Translations under genes and position numbers: made by a program
Source: Pseudomonadota bacterium
Lineage (GTDB): Bacteria; Pseudomonadota; Gammaproteobacteria; UBA6429; Thiohalophilaceae
Direction: 5' to 3'
NCBI GenBank assembly: GCA_022340685.1
Contig: JAJDNN010000041.1
Location: 1-35,539, forward strand
DNA: 35,539 nucleotides
The notes under the pieces: model-generated
Database searches by the model: none
The model's input: the letters and a program-made list of their open reading frames with translations, nothing else
What the model was told of the DNA's origin: nothing
Part shown: positions 8,289-16,191 of the stretch, piece after piece
How the letters are laid out: the number at the start of each line of letters is the position of its first letter
Numbering within the stretch: position 1 is the stretch's first letter

Positions 8289-9287
8289 TTACCAGTAATA
8301 GGGGCGCGGCGGGTACCCGCCCGGACCATAGTACGGGGGATAACCCGGGTAGCCCCGGTAACCCCAGCCACGGTATGGCGGGCGCTGTAACATCGGGCCC
8401 GTGTTCTCCCCGTTCCCGGCACGCTCCTGCATAGCCGGTGGTGTGGACTGGTTCGCCCAGTCCGGTCGTTGCACAGGTTCCCAGACGGGTGGACGCGTTG
8501 CCCAGTCCGGTCGTGCGGGCGGCTGGCTAGGGCGATCCTCCACCCAGTCAGGCCGTTCCGGGGGAGTCGGGCGATTCGCCCAGTCCGGTCGTTCCCGTAC
8601 TGGAGGACGTGAGGCCCACTCCGGCCGAGCGGGTGGCTGAGCTCGGCGTTGTGCGTCTACCCAGTCAGGCCGTTCCGGCGGGTTCGGGCGATTTGCCCAG
8701 TCCGGCCGGGCCGAAGGTTGCATGCCGGTAGATGAGCCTGCTTCCCCGTCTGCGTTACCGTCAGACTGGTCTGACGTCGATACCGGTCCACGTGCTGTGT
8801 AGGGACCCCACGGGCCCGGTGCCATCATCGGATGACGCGCGTTACCATTCGCACCAGCGGGTCCGGCCATACCCGGATACATCGGAGCAGGTTGCTGGGC
8901 TGTCGCTTGTGTGGCATCGCGCCGTTCATACCAGACATACAAAGACAGAATAATAATCACCAGAATGACGACAGAACCCATGATCATGCCTGACAGGGGT
9001 ACCGCCGCTGGCGTCTTTGGTTTCTTGCTATCTGGCATTACCCCCATGTCATGCAGCTTTTCATTCAGTTTTTCACGCTTGCTCTTGTCGGCACTGCTGA
9101 CTGCACTGGCAGTCGTACTGGCAGCTACCCCTGCCCCCGCCGCTGTCGAGGTATCGGTGCTTTTCTGACTGGTTGTTTTCTTACTCACCGATTTCTTTTT
9201 AGCCACCGTCTTTTTCTTGCTGGCCTTTTTCTTGGTCGGACTGGCTGCAGCAGCACCGCCCGGCTTGTCTTTATCTTCTTCAATCAT
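8289..9287 (-). CDS. Single-pass membrane protein: Lys-rich N-terminus, one TM, C-terminal PARPDWA/PERPDW repeats
   Basis: KKKASKKKTVAKKKSVSKK N-terminus, TM MGSVVILVIIILSLYVWY, repeats such as ARPDWANRPNPPERPDWV, G/Y/P-rich C-terminus. Strong terminator follows. Confidence 0.75.
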   Translation of the reverse strand: MIEEDKDKPGGAAAASPTKKKASKKKTVAKKKSVSKKTTSQKSTDTSTAAGAGVAASTTASAVSSADKSKREKLNEKLHDMGVMPDSKKPKTPAAVPLSGMIMGSVVILVIIILSLYVWYERRDATQATAQQPAPMYPGMAGPAGANGNARHPMMAPGPWGPYTARGPVSTSDQSDGNADGEAGSSTGMQPSARPDWANRPNPPERPDWVDAQRRAQPPARPEWASRPPVRERPDWANRPTPPERPDWVEDRPSQPPARPDWATRPPVWEPVQRPDWANQSTPPAMQERAGNGENTGPMLQRPPYRGWGYRGYPGYPPYYGPGGYPPRPYYW

Positions 9288-9327
9288 GATATTAGTCTCC
9301 CATACTCTGGATATTGGTTACTCATAC

Positions 9328-10917
9328 TTAATGTTTCAGTTCAGATTCGTTTGCGGAATCTGTTACGTCGGGATCCCTGCTTTCTGTGGGCAAAGCGTCT
9401 GGCTCGGTGGTCGGGGTATCCTTCACCTCTGTTTTGACTTCAGTTTCAGCCGCTACTTGCATGACATCTGAACCATCACCTTTACCAGAGGGACTGGTAA
9501 AACGATCATTCAGCGACTGGATATGTTCGTCTGCGGCTGCAATGATGGCATGCAATTTCCGATGTACCCGACGTCCCCAACCCACCGGGTTAGGACGAAA
9601 GACGCTGCGCCACCAACGTGTGTTTTTCCGGAACGCGCGGCCCAGCATTTCAGCTTCTTCATCACTGATTGCTGTCTTGCGCAGGTAGCGTAAGGTACTT
9701 CTGGCAGCCCAGTGACGGGACAGGCCATGCACCAGTAATACAAATATGAATACAACGAGCCCAGCCACAGCCATGCGGCGGGGCGTTTCGATTATCAAAT
9801 CCTGCCAGGGCGCATAAAACTGCAACCCGTTCCAGTAACCCGCTTTTACGGACAATGCAATCAGTACGCCCATTATCAGTAGCCAGACAAACACATTCCG
9901 CCATACAGTACCTCGCAGCCAACGAGATAGTAACTGTTGTAATTGCGGAATCCGCACTTCATCGATTATTCGGGCGGTTTTTTCCAGGGCATCTGTGATC
10001 CGATAAGCCCGCTCATCACGCACCTGTTCCATACGTGTATAAATCTCGTCCAGATCTTCCTTGCACTTGCGTTCATAACGCTCGCGTAGTGCTGCATCAT
10101 CAATCGGGTTAGCTACCGTCTGGTTGTAAATATTATAGAATTTTCCAGCGGTCAGTCCTTCTTGCGCCAGGGCACGCTGCCAGGCTCCTACCACATCCTC
10201 GGGGTTATCTTCCCGCGAAGTCGTATCAATCTGGTTAAGGATATACAGGAACTTGCTTGAGTCATGACGTTTAATGGTATTACCAACCAGGTGGGTCAAT
10301 GTGTCCTGCATGGCACCAGGCTCGGGATGCCTCGCATCGAAAAACACCAGCACCAGATCAGACAAATCAATTATATGATCAGTTATTCGAAGCGTAGCTG
10401 TTCGTTGCGAGTCGGCATCAAAACCGGGGGAATCAATGATGATCCTGCCGCGTAGTTGCTCACTGTTACAAGTCTTTAGTTGCAGATAGGCATCGACGCG
10501 GTCACCTTCACCTTCTGCCACCTTGTCCAGCTCTTCACTGAACTGGTAAAACGGAAAGCGCGGATCCGCGTCAAGCGCAACACCTGGCAAATTACGGCTT
10601 TGCGGATCGCTCGAATAACAAATTACAGTGAACTTGTCGTCCACAGCCTGGTTACCGGTTTCCTGCAGTTCCCGCCCCAGATACTGATTAATGAAAGAAG
10701 ACTTACCCGCAGAAAATGTACCTAGCACTGAAATCAGTGGCCACCATGGAATCATCGCTGCATAGGACTGATTGCGTGCCAATAAACCGGTACGCCACGC
10801 AATACGATCCAGCTGCCGATATTTTCTGACCACCTTTACCAGCAGCGGATTTTCATCTCGCAAATGCTTTTCCAGATTATGCAGCCGTTCTGCTACATCT
10901 TTATCGACTCCAAACAT
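9328..10917 (-). CDS. EHD/dynamin-like GTPase with TM segments
   Basis: P-loop GTFSAGKSS, G3 DSPGF, G4-like NQID, LVLVFFDARHPEP; two hydrophobic segments (VFVWLLIMGVLIALSV, MAVAGLVVFIFVLLV). Confidence 0.85.
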   Translation of the reverse strand: MFGVDKDVAERLHNLEKHLRDENPLLVKVVRKYRQLDRIAWRTGLLARNQSYAAMIPWWPLISVLGTFSAGKSSFINQYLGRELQETGNQAVDDKFTVICYSSDPQSRNLPGVALDADPRFPFYQFSEELDKVAEGEGDRVDAYLQLKTCNSEQLRGRIIIDSPGFDADSQRTATLRITDHIIDLSDLVLVFFDARHPEPGAMQDTLTHLVGNTIKRHDSSKFLYILNQIDTTSREDNPEDVVGAWQRALAQEGLTAGKFYNIYNQTVANPIDDAALRERYERKCKEDLDEIYTRMEQVRDERAYRITDALEKTARIIDEVRIPQLQQLLSRWLRGTVWRNVFVWLLIMGVLIALSVKAGYWNGLQFYAPWQDLIIETPRRMAVAGLVVFIFVLLVHGLSRHWAARSTLRYLRKTAISDEEAEMLGRAFRKNTRWWRSVFRPNPVGWGRRVHRKLHAIIAAADEHIQSLNDRFTSPSGKGDGSDVMQVAAETEVKTEVKDTPTTEPDALPTESRDPDVTDSANESELKH

Positions 10918-10957
10918 TACTTTTATTCCCGTTACTGAATTTGGCTAAGCCCTGTAT

Positions 10958-11446
10958 TCACCAGGGCATAAAGCTGTTCATGAATGACATGGGCCGCGAT
11001 ACGCTCTGGTTCATGATCGACATATCGTAGCGTATTTGATTGATAGACATATTCATGCCGCGCATACTGACGACCATATCGCTCATCGAGGCATTCTGTG
11101 AATCAAGGGTCTGGGTCATTAGCACCATATTCTGAGATATCGAATCCATCTTGACCGAGATTGACGCCATATCCTGCGCCATACTATGCGCATCCTTGGT
11201 CAGGCTATAAATAAGAAAGAACCCATACCCGGCCAGAATGATAAATGCAAATAACGATGGATAGACGATCATTTCCCAACGTTTGGCGCTGGCCAGAAAT
11301 GCATCGGCCAATCGCTCCAGATGCAGGGCGCCGCCCTCCATATAATTCTGGGCATCGAGGTTATCGATATCCTTACCGAGCTTCTCGTCAGGATTGGTCG
11401 ATTCATTCACGTAACTATCCTTCATATCACCAATTATATTTGCCAA
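10958..11446 (-). CDS. Hypothetical membrane protein with predicted coiled coil
   Basis: One TM (YPSLFAFIILAGYGFFLIYSL) followed by a Met/Ser/Asn/Gln-rich heptad-like tail. Confidence 0.65.
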   Translation of the reverse strand: MANIIGDMKDSYVNESTNPDEKLGKDIDNLDAQNYMEGGALHLERLADAFLASAKRWEMIVYPSLFAFIILAGYGFFLIYSLTKDAHSMAQDMASISVKMDSISQNMVLMTQTLDSQNASMSDMVVSMRGMNMSINQIRYDMSIMNQSVSRPMSFMNSFMPW

Positions 11447-11558
11447 AACATCACCCTAAATTTCTTTTTTTCGGTCTTGTTCCAAACTTCCCGTTATTCT
11501 GGATGGGCAACACGCAGACTGCCCGTCTTTAGCTTCGTTGACTGCTTCGCTCGAAAAC

Positions 11559-12437
11559 CTAGTTTGTTTGCTTCATGTCCTGTTCCAGTTTTTCCGCAAG
11601 ATCAGGATCCAGGCCTTTCAGGACACGTACCAGATAACCTAACTGCCCGGTCTGTCCTGACTTCAACAGGCGTGTCGACGCCGCATAATAAGCGGTGCCG
11701 GCCAGTTCCCATTTGCCCATGGAGTAATATAGATTGCCAAGCTCACCATACAGATCCGGATTTTCCGGGCTAATTTCGATCAGATCTTTGTAAGCTGCTT
11801 CGGCCTCTCCATATTGGCGATTCCAAAATGCCTGCCGCGCCTGTCTGATCAGCTCGTGTTCCAGCCTGCCCTTGTCCTGCACGTCGGTCTTGTCCCCGAC
11901 CCCGGGCTGATCAATAACCTGTTGCGATTGTGAATCAGATGTCGGTCCCGGCAGACTGGCCGCTGCCATCATGTCACTGCTTGCTGTTGCTGCCGGAGGT
12001 GGCGTCGTCACACCTGCTTGTTGTTCGGGAGACGCCGGTGCTTCGGTCGCCACCTCGGACGGTATTTCAGCCAGATCCGTTGTTTCAACTTCCGGCTCCA
12101 TTCTGGCCCCGGTTGTCATTTCGCCGGGCGCTTCAACCGCAGCCTCCCCCGGTCCACTCACCACAGTTTCTGTAGATTCAACGACAGTCTCGCCTTGCTC
12201 CATCGGGGTTTCGGTAGTTTCAACTTCAGGCTGGACATTTTCTACCGCTGTTTCTGCGGTTTGCGTCTCAGCGATAGTAGTCGATGCTGGTTGCCGATCG
12301 TTTACCCAACTCTCGACATCTTCGTATATTGCATCTACTTCAGGCATAAGTTGATCACGATAATAAAAAGCCAGCACCACAGCGGCTACGATAATGATCA
12401 CCAGGCTATAACTAAGCAAAGTTCTGATTGCATACAT
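11559..12437 (-). CDS. Membrane-anchored TPR protein
   Basis: N-terminal TM, Glu/Thr-rich linker, C-terminal TPR (QARQAFWNRQYGEAEAAYKDLIEISPENPDLYGELGNLYYSMGKWELAGTAYYAAS). Confidence 0.75.
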   Translation of the reverse strand: MYAIRTLLSYSLVIIIVAAVVLAFYYRDQLMPEVDAIYEDVESWVNDRQPASTTIAETQTAETAVENVQPEVETTETPMEQGETVVESTETVVSGPGEAAVEAPGEMTTGARMEPEVETTDLAEIPSEVATEAPASPEQQAGVTTPPPAATASSDMMAAASLPGPTSDSQSQQVIDQPGVGDKTDVQDKGRLEHELIRQARQAFWNRQYGEAEAAYKDLIEISPENPDLYGELGNLYYSMGKWELAGTAYYAASTRLLKSGQTGQLGYLVRVLKGLDPDLAEKLEQDMKQTN

Positions 12438-12451
12438 ATTTTAAAATTCCT

Positions 12452-13117
12452 TTAGGCTGACTTGCGTCGTTTCTTGCCATCTTTATAATCGGGATAAAGC
12501 GCCCTTGCGAATTCTTCAAATTCACTGGACGCCTTGCTTCGGGCTGATAATTCAAACACACCGAGTCCCTCGCTCAGAGAACGGCGATAAATTGTGCGTT
12601 GACACAGCCGGTATGGCAGCACTTCGATTCCCGGCAACATGCCCAACGCTTCCTCGGTTTCATCGGATTCCCGCACGGCACGGTGGGTATCTGCGCGATT
12701 TACGAAGGCGCTAACAACAGGCCTAGTTTTCACATCCGCAATCGCTTCTTCGATGATTTTTAAAAACTTCTGCGTTGCCCAGACATCCGGCTGACTCGGC
12801 GGAACCGGAATTAGCACGGTGTCTGCCACTGACAGTGCGGCTTTCATACCTTCCATGTTTGCAGCGCCAACATCCACCAGCACTTCCCCCGGATGATATT
12901 TTAACTGCTCTTTGAGATTACCCTCACCCAGGTATACCTGTAACGGTGGTGTATATCCCTCCTCACGGCGTACTTCACCCACATCACTCAAGGTGCATTG
13001 TGGATCGAGGTCATATGCCACCACAGGCTGAGCTTTGGATTGCAGCCACATGGCAAGATTGAATACCACGGTGCTCTTGCCTGAGCCGCCTTTGAGATTG
13101 GCAATTACTGTAATCAT
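12452..13117 (-). CDS. ParA/MinD-family ATPase (orphan, no adjacent ParB)
   Basis: Deviant Walker A with signature lysine NLKGGSGKST, YDLDPQ, DVGAANMEG, PVPPSQPDVWATQ. Confidence 0.9.
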   Translation of the reverse strand: MITVIANLKGGSGKSTVVFNLAMWLQSKAQPVVAYDLDPQCTLSDVGEVRREEGYTPPLQVYLGEGNLKEQLKYHPGEVLVDVGAANMEGMKAALSVADTVLIPVPPSQPDVWATQKFLKIIEEAIADVKTRPVVSAFVNRADTHRAVRESDETEEALGMLPGIEVLPYRLCQRTIYRRSLSEGLGVFELSARSKASSEFEEFARALYPDYKDGKKRRKSA

Positions 13118-13146
13118 CTCTGTCGTCCTGTCAATTAGCCTGGCAA

Positions 13147-13926
13147 CTAACGGCCCGGCCCACTCACTGGTTCCGCAGGCATATCAATCTGTTTGTAATC
13201 TGACGGAACTTCAAACAACTTGCCTGGTTGCTTGCCAAAATTGATATCCTTTAATTCGCGCAAATATCCCCCCGGTAATTCTTCTCGAATGGCAATTTTC
13301 AACTGTACATCATGCCATTGCAGGGAGCGCGAACGTTGACCATTGGTCTGGATAGTAGCGACCTCCCATTTCTCGGTCATACGACCATTGACTTTTTCCT
13401 TGCCCAATAAATTCATTTCAGACATCGATCCATCCGGGTAGAGCTGTCTTACCGGCAAACGTTTTTGTTTATCAAGCCAGACCAGGCTGCGTAATTCACG
13501 TCCTTGATTCTTACTGATAAACTCCCATTTTTCAGCAGCCCTACCATTGACATTTTCTTCACCCAGTTTAACGCACGTGACATTTGTTACGCCTTCACAG
13601 GGGGTAACATCCGTTTTTTTTGCGCGGGTTTCGGGCAAGTCAACCGACGCGCCTGTTTGTACTACGTATTCCTTCCGGGCAGGATTCAGCATAATCCGGG
13701 TTTTTTCTTTCTCGCGGACGATTTCCACGAATTTCTGCCCATTCATTTCATATTCGCTGCGAACCGCGTCCGCACCGACATAAATCTTGGCCTTCATGAC
13801 CGGACGATCCGGCGTCTGTTGCACAGCGGTTGCTGAGAACTGGATTACCTGGCTCGCGGCCTGTGCCGTAATAAACCAGAGAAAAACACCTGCGCCAAGC
13901 AGTAAAGGGCGCCAACATGTTTTCAT
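13147..13926 (-). CDS. Secreted hypothetical protein (DUF4412-like) with internal duplication
   Basis: Signal peptide from Met13 of the listed ORF (MKTCWRPLLLGAGVFLWFITAQAAS). Two ~53-aa homologous repeats, LGEENVNGRAAEKWEF.. and LGKEKVNGRMTEKWEV... Confidence 0.65.
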   Translation of the reverse strand: MKTCWRPLLLGAGVFLWFITAQAASQVIQFSATAVQQTPDRPVMKAKIYVGADAVRSEYEMNGQKFVEIVREKEKTRIMLNPARKEYVVQTGASVDLPETRAKKTDVTPCEGVTNVTCVKLGEENVNGRAAEKWEFISKNQGRELRSLVWLDKQKRLPVRQLYPDGSMSEMNLLGKEKVNGRMTEKWEVATIQTNGQRSRSLQWHDVQLKIAIREELPGGYLRELKDINFGKQPGKLFEVPSDYKQIDMPAEPVSGPGR

Positions 13927-13997
13927 TTCGTTCATCTCCATATCTGACACAGAGTCATACACTAACGCTTATGCCAAAAATACAAACTCAATAAATA

Positions 13998-14030
13998 TGA
14001 GGGGGCACACGTCCGTGTGATATCCCCTCA
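13998..14030 (-). terminator. Stem-loop downstream of the sulfur-globule-like gene
   Basis: Minus strand TGAGGGG...CACACG-GA-CGTGTG-CCCCCTCA. Confidence 0.55.
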
Positions 14031-14037
14031 ACTGGTC

Positions 14038-14427
14038 TTACTTGGCCGGAGCCTGTTGCTGTGGGGCAGGTGCACCGTAACCCTGACCGTAACCACCGTA
14101 GCCAGGACCATAACCACCGTAGCCAGGACCATAACCACCGTAGCCCGGACCATAACCACCGTAACCCGGACCATAACCACCATAGCCCGGACCATAACCA
14201 CCGTAGCCCGGACCGTAACCGTAACCAGGACCATAGTAATCACGGCCATAGCCGTAACCACGGCCGGTACCACGGCCACTCATGTTGAACGACATATTGC
14301 CGTCACCCCAGCCGTCACCCGAACCATCCCATGGGCCACCGCCCCACCAAGCATTGGCAGCAGAGAGTGGCAGTGATGCGGCACCGACGATGGCAGCTAT
14401 GCCCAGTGCAGTTTTCAGTTTGCTCAT
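14038..14427 (-). CDS. Sulfur globule protein-like secreted Gly/Tyr/Pro-rich protein
   Basis: Signal peptide ending ANA, then [35 protein letters not shown], then tandem GYGPGYG repeats; resembles the CV1/CV2 (Sgp) proteins of purple sulfur bacteria. Confidence 0.75.
   Translation of the reverse strand: MSKLKTALGIAAIVGAASLPLSAANAWWGGGPWDGSGDGWGDGNMSFNMSGRGTGRGYGYGRDYYGPGYGYGPGYGGYGPGYGGYGPGYGGYGPGYGGYGPGYGGYGPGYGGYGQGYGAPAPQQQAPAK
14080..14235 (-). repeat. 21-bp tandem repeat encoding YGPGYGG units
   Basis: Repeated ccgtagcccggaccataacca units within the sulfur-globule-like gene. Confidence 0.9.
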
Positions 14428-14626
14428 TTTACTTTCCTTCTTAAATTTAAAGAATTAACGACATGGCAGGCCATGTCACCCTGCTCCCAGACTGCATGAG
14501 ACATGAACGCAGGGAGCCCCGCTCATCTCCTCTATCACAACAATATGATTTATAAACCAGTTTCACATTGCATGTGTTGTTTCAGGTCAAGACAAATCCG
14601 ATTTATCACTCTTCACCTTTACCCTA

Positions 14627-15241
14627 TTACCAGATCCCCGGCCCCAGTCCGATCCCCGGGCCATACAGGCCTAACGGTGTTAACGGACCCAGCATGCCGA
14701 GGGGCCCGCCCAGCCCTGGATACATCAAGCCCGGCGCGCCCAGCTCGTACAGGCCAAGATAGGGATCGCCCAGGCCGCCCGGACCATACGGTGAATTCAT
14801 GCCAGCCATGCCAGTTCTGACCGGGGTCGGATACAGATAGGCTGGCGGCTGATAAAACTGCGCATTTACCCACGGGTTGCCACTGTTACCGGTGCGGCGG
14901 GAATCGTCCGCATAGTCATATGCCTGCACCGACCAGGGATTTCCGGTTTCCACGTCCCGCGGCAGTGGATCGGGTCGCGTGTCGCGATATTCATCCCGTT
15001 GCGGAAAACCGTAGGGATCATAGTGCCGGTTGTCGACACTCCAGCCTGACTGCGAACCGGTCTTTTCCCATATTTTCTCCTCCGAGTAGCAACAGGTCGG
15101 ACCGTTATTACGGTCAGTGCCATAGATATTGGTCTGTGCTGACTTGCTATACGGGCCCGCCAGGAGTGGGCTGACGATTCCTGCAATGAGGACAATACCC
15201 ACTGCCAGCAGACTAGATTGCCAATACCTCATCGTGTTCAT
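14627..15241 (-). CDS. Secreted hypothetical protein with Pro/Gly/Leu/Tyr-rich C-terminal tail
   Basis: Signal peptide SLLAVGIVLIAGIVSPLLAG; low-complexity C-terminus (GGLGDPYLGLYELGAPGLMYPGLGGPLGMLGPLTPLGLYGPGIGLGPGIW). Confidence 0.65.
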   Translation of the reverse strand: MNTMRYWQSSLLAVGIVLIAGIVSPLLAGPYSKSAQTNIYGTDRNNGPTCCYSEEKIWEKTGSQSGWSVDNRHYDPYGFPQRDEYRDTRPDPLPRDVETGNPWSVQAYDYADDSRRTGNSGNPWVNAQFYQPPAYLYPTPVRTGMAGMNSPYGPGGLGDPYLGLYELGAPGLMYPGLGGPLGMLGPLTPLGLYGPGIGLGPGIW

Positions 15242-15263
15242 GGTTGTTTACTGCCTGAATTCA

Positions 15264-16172
15264 CTATCGGGCACCCGGTGTCTGGCTGTTCGGTGGATTG
15301 TCATAGGCATTCTGGCCAGGTGCAGCCCTGTTGGGCCCACCGGGTCCGTATGGGTATTGCGGTACTGCCCAGCCAGAATTAGCCGGCGGCTGGTTCGGTC
15401 CCGGGCCCCACTGGGGCTGGGCCGGTGGCTGGTTCGGTCCCGGGCCCCACTGTTGCCGGGCCGGCGGCTGGTTCGGTCCCGGGCCCCACTGTTGCCGGGC
15501 CGGCGGCTGGTTCGGTCCCGGGCCCCACTGTTGCTGGGCCGACGGCTGGTTCGGACGCTGGGCCCAGTCGGGCCGGGCCGGTGGCTGGTTCGAACGCTGG
15601 GCCCAGTCGGGCCGGGCCGGCGGCTGGTTCGGTCCCGGGCCCCACTGTTGCTGGGCCGGCGACTGGTTCGGACGCTGAGCCCAGTCGGGCCGGGCCGGCG
15701 GCTGGTTCGGTCCCGGGCCCCACTGTTGCTGGGCCGGCGACTGGTTCGGACGCTGGGCCCAGTCGGGCCGGGCCGGCGGCTGGTTCGGTCCCGGGCCCCA
15801 CTGTTGCTGGGCCGGCGGCTGGTTCGGTCCTGGGCCCCACTGGGGCTGGGGCGGGCGCATCGGTCCAGGCCGATAGGCCGGTGGCGAGCCTGATTCCGCG
15901 TGCACTTCAGCATGAGCCTCATAGGACCCGCCATGGGCGACAGGCGGTGGTGGCATAATCGGTTGCATGGGTCGGACAGGCATTGCCGGCGCAGTTTCCG
16001 TGTCCACATACCGATAAGGCCCTGGGGGGGGTGGCGGTATGGCAGCCGTTCCTGCTGTCGTGTCATCCGTGCGGTCCGAAGCCTTGTCCTGTGCGATTGT
16101 GATTAAACTCACACCTGCGATAGCCAAACCCAATGTCAGGGCACCCAAGGAATTTACAATCTGGTCTTTCAT
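15264..16172 (-). CDS. Secreted Pro/Gln-rich protein with 13-residue tandem repeats
   Basis: Signal-like N-terminus; about twelve 13-aa units alternating QQWGPGPNQPPAR and PDWAQRPNQSPAQ. Confidence 0.75.
   Translation of the reverse strand: MKDQIVNSLGALTLGLAIAGVSLITIAQDKASDRTDDTTAGTAAIPPPPPGPYRYVDTETAPAMPVRPMQPIMPPPPVAHGGSYEAHAEVHAESGSPPAYRPGPMRPPQPQWGPGPNQPPAQQQWGPGPNQPPARPDWAQRPNQSPAQQQWGPGPNQPPARPDWAQRPNQSPAQQQWGPGPNQPPARPDWAQRSNQPPARPDWAQRPNQPSAQQQWGPGPNQPPARQQWGPGPNQPPARQQWGPGPNQPPAQPQWGPGPNQPPANSGWAVPQYPYGPGGPNRAAPGQNAYDNPPNSQTPGAR
15380..15850 (-). repeat. 39-bp tandem repeat array (~12 units, two unit types)
   Basis: Recurring ggcggctggttcggtcccgggccccactgttgccgggcc and ggctggttcggacgctgggcccagtcgggccgggcc units. 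Confidence 0.92.
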
Positions 16173-16191
16173 AGCATTACCTTTAATTTGT

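Noticed and set aside
12452-13117. Plasmid or integrative-element partition module
   Set aside because: No ParB, replication, integrase or transfer genes nearby, and the gene sits inside a tight operon.
14080-14235. CRISPR-like regular repeats
   Set aside because: Contiguous in-frame protein-coding repeats with no unique spacers.
14017-14376. Thr/Val/Ile-rich and His/Asp-rich ORFs antisense or frame-shifted to the sulfur-globule-like gene
   Set aside because: Frame by-products of the 21-bp repeat; the annotated frame has a signal peptide and Sgp-like head.
15129-15958. Overlapping long ORFs in several frames (15129..15893 +, 15331..15678 +, 15425..15958 +, 15248..16066 -, 15379..15840 -)
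   Set aside because: They arise because a GC-rich 39-bp repeat has no stops in most frames. Only the 15264..16172 minus frame has a signal-like N-terminus and fits the gene array.
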